Numbered from the stretch's first letter, positions 42,136 to 52,790 are shown. The stretch is 64,000 bases of DNA from CAWEPK01 sp963835595 (GCA_963835595.1 CAWIGL010000003.1:686566-750565); one strand, 5' to 3'. A program made the numbers and translations. The notes: generated from the sequence alone by a model not told the origin.

Positions 42136-42165
42136 ACTATACGCCGATAGGCGGGCCGCTGTCAA
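42136..42165 (-). promoter_or_regulatory. Sigma-70-type promoter of the DUF39 gene
   Basis: TTGACA (42165-42160) and TATAGT (42141-42136) on the minus strand, spacer 18 bp. It would produce the leader of about 120 nt described above. Confidence 0.75.
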
Positions 42166-42206
42166 GCACCGTTTCTATTGCGTATGCCTCTGCGCAGCAG
42201 CCGGAT

Positions 42207-45200
42207 TTACTCGTCGAGCACTTTTCTGATCGTCTTCGCTATCTCCCTCTTTGTCATCGGTTTCATGGCAAAGGCCCGTATGCCTGCCGCCTTCGCCTCG
42301 TCGGCATCGACCACGTGGCTGAACCCTGTGCACATGATGATGGGTACGTCGGCTCTGATGGCGAGGACCTCTCTGGCAAGGTCGACGCCCGTCATCTCCG
42401 GCATGGTCTGGTCGGTAATGACGAGATCGAACCGGGACGGGTCCGCAGTGAAGAGCGCAAGCGCCTCTGCGCTGCTCGTCCGGGACGTCACGTCGTAGCC
42501 CAGCTCCGCGAGGATGTCCTCGGCCATCTCCACGAGGGCTTCTTCGTCGTCGATGAAGAGGATCCGCTCGGAGCCGGTGAGAAGCTCTTCGTTGCTGATT
42601 GCATAGGTTTCAGGCTGTCCTGTAATCTTCGGGAAGTAAACGGTGAAGACGGACCCTTTGCCGGGCTCGCTCTCGACGGTAATATGTCCGTCGGAATGCC
42701 TCACGATGCCGTGGACTACGGAAAGACCGAGACCCGTGCCCTCTCCCAGGTTCTTCGTCGTGAAGAAGGGGTCGAATATCTTATCGACGATCTCGGGAGA
42801 CATGCCGATGCCTGTATCCCGGACGACGAGCTTCATGTAGAGTCCCGGATCGATGCCTTGCAGGCTTCCACCCGATGGAGGAACACTGAAATCGCTCAAT
42901 TGAATGTCGAGCACCCCGCCGCCGGCCCGCATCGAATAGGCGGCGTTCGTGCAAAGGTTCATGAGGACCTGCTGGACCTGGGTGGGGTCGCCGAGGATCA
43001 GACCCGACTCGCTCTTAATTGCAACCTTGATGCTGATGGTCGTCGGTGTGGAGGCCCTGACGGAGCTCGACCGTCTCCTTGATAATGCCGGAGAGCCGCA
43101 GCGGTTTCTTCTCCTGCTCCGTTTTTCTGGTGAAAGTGAGCATCTGCCTGATCAATTCCCTGCCCCTCAGGGAAGCTTCCAGAATCCTTTCCAGGTGATG
43201 CCCTTCCCGGCTCCCTTCGTCGAAACGGCCTTCCAGCAATTCAGCAAAGCCTATGATCGCAGCCAGCATATTATTGAAATCATGGGCGATGCCGCCCGTG
43301 AGCGTACCGAGGGCCTCCATCTTCTGGGACTGGCGGAGCTGGGCCTCCAGCCGGGCCTTGTCCTCCTCGGCCCGCTTTCGGTCCGTGATGTCGATGTCCA
43401 TCTCGAGTACCAGGGGAGAACCGTCCACATCGAAGAAAGGGATATCGTGGGCCTCTATAGTGCCGGCGCCGTCCGGGGTTGTGAGCTCCCACCGGTGCGG
43501 CTTGCCGGTCTCAAGCACTTTGTATGATTCGCAGAAATCGCATGGCGCCGTGCGCCCTATACGGTATTCATAACAGTGCCGGCCCTCCGAGTCGCCGAAC
43601 CTCTCACGAAAAGACCGGTTGGCAAAGGCCACATGATAGTCGGGCGTCAACAGGCATATCATCGTCGGCAGTGTTTCCAGAACGTCGTAGAGCCGCTGTC
43701 GCTCCTCTCTGACGGTTTCGAGGGCCTTGTGGACCTCGGCGGTCCGCTCCGCCACCCGGTGTTCGAGCGTCGCGTTCAGCTCGCGCAGCGCCTGTTCCGC
43801 CTTCTTGTTGCTGGTAATGTCGGCGCCCGTGGTAATGAAATAATCTCCGAGGGGGACGCTCGTGAAGCGGAAGTGCTTGTCGAGCTGCGGGAAATAGTCC
43901 TCGAAGGAATACGGGACCCCTTCGGCCATGATCTTCCGCACGACGGGCATATAATGGTCCGTCGCGCCCGGACCGAATATCTCATCGGTGGACTTGCCCC
44001 TGACCTCGTCAAGCGTCTTGCCCCACGTTTTCAGCGCCGGCGGGTTGGCATCCACCAGTCTCCAGGTCTTGATGCGGCCTTCCCCGTCCAGGGCCAGCTC
44101 CCAGAAATGGACCTCCTCGGTCATGTTCTCGAATAGCTTGCGATACTTGCCCTCGCTTTCCCGCAAGCCCTCCTCCGCCATCTTGCGCTCGGTGATGTCG
44201 TATGCGTAGATGCGAGCCACGCCGAACTGAGGGACAAGATAGATTGTCTCTCCGAAGACTCTGTTATTGAGCGCCACCTCACGATAGAGGGTCGATTCGT
44301 TCTTCCTGTCCCAACTGCGGAGGATCGCCCCAAGGTCACCGGGCAGGAAGCATTCGCAGTCTTCCCTGACCAGCCCGAGACCTTCCAACGTCTTCATTGC
44401 TCCGGGGTTGCAGAAGGTTACCGAGCCTGCGCCATCGACCTCCATAACGGGGCTGGGGTTCAGCTCGGGGAAAGAGGCAAGATGCCTCGCCCTTTCCTCG
44501 GTCTTCCTGCGGTCGGTAATGTCGCGGAAGACAAGCACTACGCCCAGGGTATTGCCTTCCTTGTCCCTTATGGGCGCGCCGCTGTCGTCGATGGCGACCT
44601 CCGTCCCGTCCTTCCTCACCAGAATCGTATGGTTGGCCAGGCCGACGATCATCCCTTCCCGGAGCACCTTCACTACGGGGTTCTCGGCCTGCCGGCGCGT
44701 CTGCTCGTTGACGATGTTGAATACCTCGGTGATGTGCTTCGCTGCGGCTTCGGCGCAGGACCAGCCGGTCAAATGCTCCGCGATGGTATTCATGAACGTG
44801 ATGCTGCCTGCTGCGTCTGTGGCAATAACCGCGTCGCCGATGCTCGACAGGGTTGTGGCCCAGCGCTCCTCGCTCTGGCGCAGGGCTTCTTCGGCACTCT
44901 TACTCTCGGTCAGGTCCCTGGAGACGACGAGCACATTGGCGACCCTTCCATCCTGTCCGTACTCGGGAACACAGCGGGACTGGTAGAACCTGGTCGCCTC
45001 TCCGGCGGGCAGGTAACCCTCGATCTGCGCGGGCCCGCCCGTCTCCAGGACCCTTTCGATCCTTTCCTTCAGGGCACTGCAATAATCGTCGGGAAGTCCC
45101 GACTCCGTTATCGTTCTTCCGATAATCGATCTCGCCGGCTTCCCGTATAGCTCGATGCCGGCCGCGTTTACGTAGATGTGCCTCATCTCCCTGTCGAACC

Positions 45201-46086
45201 GGGTGATGACGTCGGGTGAATTTTCGGAGAGCGCCCTGAATTTTTCCTCGCCGGGGCTGAGGGCAGCCGTCAAGACGGTGTCGAACGATGTCCGCCTCGC
45301 CTGGGCGCCGCGCGCGGCGCTCAGGACTGCAATGAGAAAATAAATCCCTCCGAGATACTGCGAGAAGCGGCTTGCCCACCCTATAGGGCTGCCTATTGCG
45401 CTCTCCATAAAGAAGCCGGTCAGGCTGATCGACGTAAGCGCCAGGGCAGAAGCGTACCAGTAAAGGAAGGTCTCCCTGTTTCTGAGGTATGTCCCTATGA
45501 AAATAAGAAAGGAAAAGGCGAAAAGGACGTCGGCCGTCCCGAGGACCTCCTGCCTGAGGAGCGTGGGCCCTGCCCCCTGTACAAAGAAGGGAGGGACCAT
45601 GCCCCGCACGCTTGCCGTGGTGAAGAGGGCCATGAAGACCGCCAAACCGGCATAGGTCCCGACCGCCCACAATCCCTTTCGCTTCGACCCCGTTTCCGGC
45701 GATATGCCTGAAAGGAGGATCAGGGCGGCGATGAAGTGGAATATCGCCGCGACCAGAGCGCCCGTGTTGTAGACCGTGACATTGAGGTTTGCCCCTGTCC
45801 CTGGAACGCTTCTCAGGAATGCCGCGAGGACGGCCGCGACTCCAAAGGCAAAAACCCCGCATCCCAACAGGAGAACCTGGCCCCTGCCGGACATCCTGTA
45901 GTTTCTCGCTGCGATAAAGGCAATGACGAAGCAGACCACCGTGACGAAGAGGGTATTGGTAAGGGGAAGCAGCCAGGCGGGCTCGAAGAAAAGAGACGGC
46001 TTGACGATAAAGTGGAGTATCGCCACAATGAGGATGAGCGCCGGGACCGGCATGAAACCGAGGCACCTTCTATCGATTCTGTTCAT
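42207..46086 (-). CDS. Multi-PAS hybrid sensor histidine kinase (one frame break)
   Basis: About 1,290 aa. The N-terminal 260 residues hold seven or so TM helices (a MASE-like membrane sensor). Several PAS domains follow (starting near FRALSENSPDVITRF, RWATTLSSIGDAVIATDAAGSITFMN, and others), and then a HisKA with HDFNNMLAAIIGFAELL. An extra G at 43061 breaks the frame just before the ATPase domain; removing it restores ELLRASTPTT. The rest has N-box NLCTNAAYSM, G boxes GIGMSPEIV and EGTGLGLSVVHG, and a C-terminal receiver with LVITDQTMPEMTG. ATG 46086 has GAGGA upstream. The signal is unknown. Confidence 0.88.
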
Positions 46087-46251
46087 TGGCGTCCTCTTCT
46101 TCCATACTCCTGGGCTGTTAGAGCATACGCTGTATTGCTGTATTGTAGAATAGGCAGGCAATCAAATCAAGAATGGTGAAGGTATCAGATAGCGGCCGGG
46201 TATACCAACGACTCTTCGCATCCGAAAGGGGTGAGAAACATCCCGTATGGT

Positions 46252-46758
46252 CTAGCGCTTCAACAGCTTGCCCGCCGTAGACAGGGGCAGGAACAAGATC
46301 GGCGGGTCGGCCGCTGTCTCAAGAAAACCGTGTCGCCGATAAAAGGCGGCCGCTTTTTCGTCCTTGGCATCGACGACCAGCGCATAGGCCGCAATCTCGG
46401 AGCGGACTACGCGGGTGAGCGCATCTGCCAGGAGCGCGGCGCCGAGACCCTGACCCCTGAACGCCAGGTCAACGGCAAGGCGCCCCATCCGCACAGCGGG
46501 AACGGAAGGATAACGCGGCAGTCTCCTGGCGACCTCCGCCGGCAAATCGCCGAGGAAAACGCTTGCCGAAGCCAGCGTGTAATAGCCTGCGATGCACCCG
46601 TCGCCCGAAAGAGCTACAAAGCACGCCGTTACCTTGCGCCTTATGTCCTGTGTGACCCGCTCCCTGAAGTAAGAATCGAGGGGCGTGGAGCCGCTGTTGA
46701 ATGCGCTGCGGTCATGGGTATCCCCAAGAGGAACTACCCGGAACGGCGCATCGCTCAT
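46252..46758 (-). CDS. GNAT acetyltransferase toxin (TacT-like)
   Basis: A 168-aa GNAT-fold protein. It shows DRSAFNSGSTPLDSYFRERVTQD, AGYYTLASASVFLGDLP, the acetyl-CoA loop VDLAFRGQGLGAALLADALTR and AFYRRHGFLETAADP. With an upstream DUF1778 partner, this is the TacAT-type arrangement in which the toxin acetylates aminoacyl-tRNA. It overlaps the antitoxin by four bases. Confidence 0.88.
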   Translation of the reverse strand: MSDAPFRVVPLGDTHDRSAFNSGSTPLDSYFRERVTQDIRRKVTACFVALSGDGCIAGYYTLASASVFLGDLPAEVARRLPRYPSVPAVRMGRLAVDLAFRGQGLGAALLADALTRVVRSEIAAYALVVDAKDEKAAAFYRRHGFLETAADPPILFLPLSTAGKLLKR

Positions 46759-47039
46759 TCAGAAGTCACCAGCGCGCGATGGCGGGTGAAGGCCCGCTTC
46801 AGGGCCGGCGCCGGCTTCGGCGGCGAGAGCAGAGCGTGGGCAAATCGCTCCTGATCGGCCAACGATAGCCTGACGACCTCGGATTGCCCGATGACATTCT
46901 CAGCCGCCTCTTGAACGGCGGCGATGACGAAATCCGTTACGCTCCGGTTCTGTAGCGCAGCAGCGCGCTTGAGCGTATCGTGCAGCTCCTTGCTGATACG
47001 CGCCTCAAGGCGCGCACTCGATGTGGTTGCCGAACGCAT
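46755..47039 (-). CDS. DUF1778 antitoxin (TacA-like)
   Basis: A 94-aa RHH antitoxin: RLEARISKELHDTLKRAAALQNRSVTDFVIAAVQEAAE, followed by a C-terminal segment that binds the toxin (VRLSLADQERFAHALLSPPKPAPAL). A strong GGAGGTG precedes ATG 47039. Confidence 0.9.
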   Translation of the reverse strand: MRSATTSSARLEARISKELHDTLKRAAALQNRSVTDFVIAAVQEAAENVIGQSEVVRLSLADQERFAHALLSPPKPAPALKRAFTRHRALVTSE

Positions 47040-47119
47040 GATGCACCTCCAGTCACAGTATACGGCAACGAGCCGTACATATCAAGGGTGTGTTGGGGCG
47101 GCCGGGGCCCTTTCGCTGA

Positions 47120-47500
47120 TTATGCGTTCTTCCCCGCAACGTACTGGACTCCGGCTATTCCCTTGAAATCCGAATCCTGAGTCCATATAGTTGCCCGGAA
47201 CAACTGAGCGGTTGCCAATATGATGCTGTCGGCCATGGGCGGTTTGTAATCTATGCTTATTTTTGCAGCCATAATGGAGATGTTTGATGTAAGGTCTATC
47301 ACCGAGCCTTGCTGCATGAGCGCCACCGACTGAAGAGCTTCGGATTCGCTGCGTTGCCGGAGGACTGTCTTGAATACCTCATAGATCGTAATCGTAGGAA
47401 CGACAAGATCGGATGTTTTCTGAAGGGGACGGGCAAAGAGAGAGGCATTCGGACCGCCGGCGAAATACTCAAGCCAGCCGGAAGAATCGACGATGTTCAT
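47120..47500 (-). CDS. PIN-domain toxin (VapC-like)
   Basis: A 126-aa Mg-dependent ribonuclease fold. Acidic residues are in MNIVDSSGWLEYFAGG (Asp5), TIYEVFKTVLRQ (Glu), MADSIILATA (Asp) and TQDSDFKGI (Asp). It overlaps its AbrB-type partner by four bases. Confidence 0.9.
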   Translation of the reverse strand: MNIVDSSGWLEYFAGGPNASLFARPLQKTSDLVVPTITIYEVFKTVLRQRSESEALQSVALMQQGSVIDLTSNISIMAAKISIDYKPPMADSIILATAQLFRATIWTQDSDFKGIAGVQYVAGKNA

Positions 47501-47703
47501 GATCTGTCGGGTTCTCTCACAACGGTCGTATCTATTCCTTTGAGAAACCCCTTCATTTCCGAAACGGCCCTGAGGGGGATTATCTCAATTCTGTTGCCGT
47601 AGACAACCATCTGGACCCTCTGGCCGGGCGTCAATTTTAATACATCCCGAAGCTTCTTAGGAATAACCACCTGAAATTTGGGGGAAATCTTAACTGCTTC
47701 CAT
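47497..47703 (-). CDS. AbrB/VapB-type antitoxin
   Basis: A 68-aa swapped-hairpin protein: KISPKFQVVIPKKLRDVLKLTPGQRVQMVVYGNRIEIIP. ATG 47703 has GGAG seven bases upstream and is preferred over an in-frame TTG at 47709. Confidence 0.9.
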   Translation of the reverse strand: MEAVKISPKFQVVIPKKLRDVLKLTPGQRVQMVVYGNRIEIIPLRAVSEMKGFLKGIDTTVVREPDRS

Positions 47704-47734
47704 ACGCAATCTCCATCGATCAGCGTTTCGTAAT

Positions 47735-47763
47735 ATTATAGACGATAACGTATGTCAGCGCAA
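47735..47763 (-). promoter_or_regulatory. Promoter of the VapBC-like pair
   Basis: TTGCGC (47763-47758) and TATAAT (47740-47735), spacer 17 bp, on the minus strand, 32 bp before the antitoxin ATG. Confidence 0.6.
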
Positions 47764-48100
47764 GTAGTTAGCGATGCGGGCGGCCGTGATCTTTCCGCGG
47801 ACGCTGCGCGCTAAGGCGACCTTTTGCCAAGCGCGCAGCGCAACACAAAAGATCGCTCTGGCGCGCAGCGTGAAAACCTCTTCGGCTACCTCACAAATGG
47901 CGGGCCGCTCCTCTCGAAGCCCATTCCCCACATGCTATATCGATTACCCATTGTAACACTTGCTGTTAGTTCGGTCGAGCAAAATCCCGCCCTCTAGGAA
48001 ACACTGTGGAAGACCTGTTTACATTTCGAACTTCGGCTTCCATTGGCATGATGAAAAAGCGTGGAGTATAAGTGACTGTATTGATCGTTTGGGCCTTACG
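47764..48100. other. Intergenic region without a clear gene
   Basis: Contains several copies of GCGCGCAGCG or its complement (47800-47880), perhaps a small palindromic repeat cluster. No coding frame is convincing. Confidence 0.4.
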
Positions 48101-48226
48101 GGCCGGGAGATTTTCGATGGATTTCGCCGTGATCGAGGAGTCTTTCGGCGAGACTGGACTTTTTGGGTCCGTCGAGCCGACAAGACCCCGAGAGACAGGT
48201 GAAGGGCGCGGAAAGATCCCGGCCCC
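48101..48226 (-). repeat. MITE-like repeat, copy B
   Basis: Inverted relative to copy C. Termini GGCCGGGATCTTTCCG and CGAAAATCTCCCGGCC form an imperfect inverted repeat of about 16 bp. The internal block CGGCTCGACGGAC-CAAAAAG-TCCAGTCTCGCCG is shared with copy C. It lies just downstream of tldD. Confidence 0.65.
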
Positions 48227-48234
48227 CTCCCCCT

Positions 48235-49603
48235 CTACCCGCGCCCGCCCACTATGATTTCGGGCAGGCGTAAGGTCGGCTGCGCATCGGCAACCGGCAC
48301 GCCTTGCCCATCTTTGCCGCATGTTCCGATCCCGAAGCCTATATCGCTCCCCACCATGTCGATCTCTTTTAAGACCTTCGGGCCGTTGCCCATCATCGTG
48401 GCGTTGCGCACCATAGGCCCTACCTGTCCGCTCTCGATCAGGTAGCCTTCCTGTATCTCGAAGACGAAGTCCCCCCGGACCGTATCGACCTGCCCGCCGC
48501 CCATTTTTCGGACAAGCAGCCCCTTGTCAACGGACTTGACGATCGCCCCCGGGTCGTCCTTGCCGGGGAGGATCAGCGTATTGCTCATCCGCGGGATGGG
48601 CTTGAAGCGGTACGATTCGCGCCTGCCGTTCGCAGTTGACGGCATGTTGTATTTCATGGCGTGGAAGCGGTCGAAAAGGTAATTCTTCAGTATGCCCTTC
48701 TCTACGAGCACGGTCCTCTGGGAGGCCGTCCCCTCGTCGTCGTAGGCATAAGTGCCCCTCCTGAACGGCAGGGTCTTGTCGTCAACGACGTCGATCAGAG
48801 GCCCTGCTATCGCCTGGCCGAGCATCCCCTTGTAGCAGGAAAGGCCCTCCATAGCGAGGTCGGCCTCCAGGCCGTGGCCTATCGCCTCGTGTATCATGGT
48901 GCCCCCCGCCTCCGAGGCAAGGACGACCGTCCGCGTCCCCATAGGCGCCTCGCGGGCGTCGAGAAGCCCGGAAAGCCGCTCGACCGTGGCCTTGACGAAC
49001 GTCTCCACGCGCTCGTCGGAGAATAGCTCGAACCCGCAGAAGCCGCCTATCGCCTCGTACGCGGTCTGGAAGCTCCCCGGACTCCTCGCCCACGACAAGG
49101 AGGGTTAGCACAAGCTGCGTCCTGTCGTCCTCGACGCGCATCCCGTCGCTGCCTGCGATCCTGACGCGCTGCCTCGCGTCCCGGTAGAGGACCTTCACCT
49201 GCCTGATCCTCTTTTCCATCTTCCGCGCCGAGGACTCTACGCGCCGCGCCAAACCGAGTTTCTGCCGCACCTCGACCTCATCGGGCCGGGCCGCAATAAT
49301 GAAGGGATACCGGGGCGGGACGCGCTCCCCGGCCGGCGCGCCGTTCGTCCCAGGTCCGCCCCGTGCAAGCTCGCGGGCCAGGTCGATAAGGCGACCCTCT
49401 TCGTGCGAGTTGGTCGATGCAAAAAACGTCTGCCAGGGGATTATGACGCGCAGGGCCACGCCCGAATCGACGCCCTTTTCGAGCTTCTCGATCTTCTCCG
49501 ACTCGACCTGTATGAGGGTCGATGCAGTCTCCTCCTCGAACGTCTCCCCGTAGAGCGCGCCCCCGGCCGTTAACGCCGCGAGCACCTTCGTCTCGTTGAA
49601 CAT
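48235..49603 (-). CDS. tldD: Metalloprotease TldD (one frame break)
   Basis: TldD pairs with TldE/PmbA in a zinc protease that processes peptides and antitoxins. The N-terminal part (MFNETKVLAALTAGGALYGE) runs to VLTLLVVGEES. An extra base in the C4 run at 49075-49078 breaks the frame. It continues as GSFQTAYEAIGGFCGFELFSDERV and contains the zinc motif HEAIGHGLEADL, then GLLVRKMGGGQVDTVRGDF. About 455 aa, normal length. TldE is not in the window. Confidence 0.92.
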
Positions 49604-49606
49604 GTC

Positions 49607-49816
49607 TTAGGCCTCCCTGAATACTACCCCGGCGCGCTCCATGTCGGCCATGATGGACGCAACGACATCGTGCGCGGCCTCCGGGTAGATAAGCTCGATT
49701 GCGCCGCTTTTGCCGTCGAGCACGGTGAGCAAGGCCACTTCTTCGTAGGAATCGAGGACGGCCTTGAAAAAGCCGATCTCCTCCCTGTTCATTATAAGCC
49801 TTCTAACCCTCTCCAT
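49607..49816 (-). CDS. DUF4911-type small protein
   Basis: A 69-aa protein: MNREEIGFFKAVLDSYEEVALLTVLDGKSGAIELIYPEAAHDVVASIMADME. The pattern fits the DUF4911 family, which has no known function. It overlaps the end of the upstream dehydratase-like gene by 14 bases and precedes tldD by 3 bp, so it belongs to the tsaD operon. Confidence 0.7.
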   Translation of the reverse strand: MERVRRLIMNREEIGFFKAVLDSYEEVALLTVLDGKSGAIELIYPEAAHDVVASIMADMERAGVVFREA

Positions 49817-50798
49817 CCACCTGCCCTTTCAGCATCTCTGCGAATGCCTCCAGCCGCGTCTTCGTCCTCGTATCTATGGGCTGCGGGGGGTCGCCCTCTA
49901 TGGTGAGCACGGGGACGCCGAGGGCGTCCCTCAGTATGATGTCCTCGACCATGCGGTGACAGAACGCCTGGACGTAATGGACCACCCCGACGATGCCCCT
50001 CCTCGCGATCTCCGCCTTGATGTCCGCGAGGCGGGCGAATATGCCGTAGGGGTAAGTGTAGCGGAGGTATCGGTCGATGATGTCGCCGTCGAAATAGGGG
50101 AGTGCGAACTGGCGCTGCACCTCGTTGAATACGATGCGGCAGCCGCGCGACTCGACGAAGGCGTGGAGGTCCGGGTTGATAGGCGGCACGCCGATGTACC
50201 CGACAGGTATGCCCCGGTACGGCCGCCTTCCCTTTGCCGCCTCGACGAAGGCGGCTGCCTTCGCGCCGTATGTCTCATAGTCGCCCTCCATATCGGACGC
50301 GCAGAGCTGCCACAGGTGGTTCTCGCCGCCCGTGACCGTCCTGTCCTGCCAGGTCATGCGGTCGATGAGCGCGAGGCGCCGGCGCACCTCCGTAAGGCGC
50401 GCGCCCGCCTCTGCAACGTTCTTTTCGTCCACGCCGAAGGCGTCCATAAGCCTTCCCATCTCCCTTGAGAGGCTTTCCCTCTGTCTATCGTAAGGGAAGG
50501 AGAAGGGGACGGTCACGACGCCCCTGTACGCGAGCACCTCGGCCAGCGCCCTGGTGTTGCTGCAATCACCCTCAAGGACGGTGATTACCCTGTCGATCCC
50601 CGACTCCACCACCACCCCGTAGATGCCCTTTATCCAACTGCACATGTTCCTCGGGAAGCCTTCCCTCTCAGCGAGGGCCACGTAGTGCATCGGGTCGGCG
50701 TGGGTGACGAAGACGTTGTTGAGGTCGCACGGCCGCACCCCGGCAGCGAAGAGCACCTCTACGGGGATGGTCGTTGTGAAGCCGACGACGCCCTTCAA
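49803..50798 (-). CDS. 2-hydroxyacyl-CoA dehydratase-family protein
   Basis: A 331-aa protein of the HgdB/FldBC fold: GFTTTIPVEVLFAAGVRPCDLNN, NMCSWIKGIYG, VLEGDCSNTRALAEVL, VPFSFPYDRQ, GYIGVPPINPDLH and FCHRMVEDIILRDALGVPVLTIEGD. Cysteines in these loops bind a 4Fe-4S cluster in family members. Only one subunit and no activator ATPase are present, so it may not be a true dehydratase. TTG 50798 overlaps the rsmA stop. Confidence 0.8.
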   Translation of the reverse strand: MKGVVGFTTTIPVEVLFAAGVRPCDLNNVFVTHADPMHYVALAEREGFPRNMCSWIKGIYGVVVESGIDRVITVLEGDCSNTRALAEVLAYRGVVTVPFSFPYDRQRESLSREMGRLMDAFGVDEKNVAEAGARLTEVRRRLALIDRMTWQDRTVTGGENHLWQLCASDMEGDYETYGAKAAAFVEAAKGRRPYRGIPVGYIGVPPINPDLHAFVESRGCRIVFNEVQRQFALPYFDGDIIDRYLRYTYPYGIFARLADIKAEIARRGIVGVVHYVQAFCHRMVEDIILRDALGVPVLTIEGDPPQPIDTRTKTRLEAFAEMLKGQVDGEG

Positions 50799-51574
50799 GC
50801 CGCCCGCCTCCCGGCCAGGAACCGGTACATCTCGACGAAGCCCTCCGGCTCTATCTCCTCCGCCCTCACGGAAGGGGGAAACCCCATGTGACTATAAAGC
50901 GCGTCGATCTCATCCGGCGCGTACTCCCCTGCGAGGCAGCTGCGCAGGTATTTCCTCTTGTAGCGGAAGGAGCGCTTCACGAAATCGATCAGCCCCCTGT
51001 CTGCCCCGACCGCGTCCTTGAAGACGATGGAAATAAATGCGCTCTCGACCTTCGGGGGTGGGATGAAGAGGCCCGGCTTTATCAAAAAGAGTATCTTGAC
51101 CGCCGCGTGCAGCCTTAATATCACAGAGATGGCGCCGTAGCTCCGGCTGTGCGTCGGGCTGACGATCCTCTCGGCCACTTCCTTCTGCATGGTAAGGTAA
51201 GCCCCCTTGACGACACCCTTTTCGTGGAGGAGCTTGAAGAGTATCTCCCCGGTGAGGTAGTACGGTATGTTGCCCATCACGGTGACCCTGCGGCCTTTCG
51301 CAAGGCCGGTGAGGCTTACCTTCATGATATCGGAAAAGACGACCCGCACGTTGGGAAGCTCCCTGCCGAGCGCCGCAAGGGCCTCTTCGAAGCGCCTGTC
51401 GATCTCTATCGCGCAGACCAGACGGGCCTTCGCTGCGATGCACCGCGTAAGGTCGCCCTGCCCCGGCCCTATCTCCACGACCGTATCGTCAGGGCCTATC
51501 CCGGCAGTCCGCACCATCTTTTCGAGGAGGTTCCTGTCTTTCAGGAGGTGCTGGCCGAGGCTTTTTTTCAGCAC
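50795..51574 (-). CDS. rsmA: 16S rRNA dimethyladenosine transferase
   Basis: A 259-aa KsgA-type methyltransferase that dimethylates two adjacent adenosines of 16S rRNA. It shows LKKSLGQHLLKDRNLLEKMV, SAM motif VVEIGPGQGDLTRCI, and the NIPYYLTGEILFKLL catalytic motif. It starts at GTG 51574, seven bases inside tsaD, behind GGTGGAGG. Confidence 0.94.
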   Translation of the reverse strand: MLKKSLGQHLLKDRNLLEKMVRTAGIGPDDTVVEIGPGQGDLTRCIAAKARLVCAIEIDRRFEEALAALGRELPNVRVVFSDIMKVSLTGLAKGRRVTVMGNIPYYLTGEILFKLLHEKGVVKGAYLTMQKEVAERIVSPTHSRSYGAISVILRLHAAVKILFLIKPGLFIPPPKVESAFISIVFKDAVGADRGLIDFVKRSFRYKRKYLRSCLAGEYAPDEIDALYSHMGFPPSVRAEEIEPEGFVEMYRFLAGRRAA

Positions 51575-52572
51575 CCCTCCACCCTTAAGGCCATGCGCGA
51601 GAAGGCCCTCGCGTCGAGGCCGGAAAAAAGACCCTTCCGGGCGTAAAAGCAGGCCGTGACAGCGACCATCGCCCCATTGTCCGTGCAGAGGGCCGCCGAA
51701 GGGAAGAAGACGGAGACCCCTTGCGCCCCGCACCTTTCCGTGAGCATCTCCCTCAGGCGGCCGTTGGCCGCTACCCCGCCGCCTACGACGACCCTCGTTG
51801 CGCCCAGGTCGCGGGCTGCCCTCAATGTCTTCAGGGCAAGCAGGTCGAAGGCCGCCTCCTGGAAAGATGCGAGGATATCGCAGCGATTGTCGTCGGTTAT
51901 GCCATGCTTCTTCACGTAGTTTATAAAAGCTGTCTTCAAACCGCTGTAAGAGAAATCGTAATTGCGCTCGTCGGCCATCGGCCGCGGGAAGGCGACTGCG
52001 TCCGCCCTCCCTCCCCGGCTGAGGCCCTCGATGATGCTCCCGCCCGGGTATCCGAGGGAAAGGTACTTGGCCGCCTTGTCGAACGCCTCGCCCGCAGCGT
52101 CGTCCCTGGTCGTGCCGATCAGGCGGAACCTGCACGCCTCCTCGAAATAGAGGAGGACCGTATGGCCGCCTGAGACGATCAGCGCGATAAAAGGGAACTC
52201 GACCTCCTTCTCGACGAAGATGCTCATGGCGTGCGCCTCCACGTGGTTGACGCCCACGAGCCGCTTCCCCGTCGCGAGCGCCAGGCCCTTGACGAAGCAC
52301 AGGCCCACGAGCACCGAGCCGATCAGGCCCGGCCCCTGCGTCACGCCGAGGACGTCCACGTCTTTCAGCGTCACCCCCGCCTGCGACAGCGCCTCGCCGT
52401 AAATGGCGTCTATAAGCTCCGCGTGCTTCCTGGACGCGATCTCCGGCACGACCCCGCCGAAGAGCCTGTGCACCGGCACCTGGCTCGACACGACGTTCGA
52501 CAGTATCCGCGTGTCCTCCGCCACAGCAACGGAAGTATCGTCACAAGAAGTATCTATGCCCAGTATAATCAT
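51568..52572 (-). CDS. tsaD: tRNA threonylcarbamoyladenosine transferase subunit TsaD
   Basis: A 334-aa ASKHA-fold protein needed for t6A37. It shows MIILGIDTSCDDTSVAV, the metal-binding SRKHAELID (H) and VNHVEAHAMSIFVE (HxxxH), YPGGSIIEGLSRGG and VVVGGGVAANGRLRE. First gene of a five-gene overlapping operon. Confidence 0.96.
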   Translation of the reverse strand: MIILGIDTSCDDTSVAVAEDTRILSNVVSSQVPVHRLFGGVVPEIASRKHAELIDAIYGEALSQAGVTLKDVDVLGVTQGPGLIGSVLVGLCFVKGLALATGKRLVGVNHVEAHAMSIFVEKEVEFPFIALIVSGGHTVLLYFEEACRFRLIGTTRDDAAGEAFDKAAKYLSLGYPGGSIIEGLSRGGRADAVAFPRPMADERNYDFSYSGLKTAFINYVKKHGITDDNRCDILASFQEAAFDLLALKTLRAARDLGATRVVVGGGVAANGRLREMLTERCGAQGVSVFFPSAALCTDNGAMVAVTACFYARKGLFSGLDARAFSRMALRVEGC

Positions 52573-52790
52573 CGGATCGGTTAAGCTGCCGTCTCACTGC
52601 CGTTCGACGGGTCCGGCCGCCCTGGTGCCGGGGCGGCGCGTAAAACGATGCACGACCCGCCGATTGGCCGTCCGGGTGCCCGGTGAAGCGCAAGCCCGAG
52701 GAACGGAGGCGTACTCTTTTGTACGTCGGAGTCCCGCAGGGCGCAGCGCGACGCCAAAGATGCGCGTTTTACACGCCGCCCTCCATGATG

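Noticed and set aside
49803..50798. A complete 2-hydroxyacyl-CoA dehydratase system.
   Set aside because: Only one subunit-like gene is present and no activator ATPase or second subunit is adjacent.
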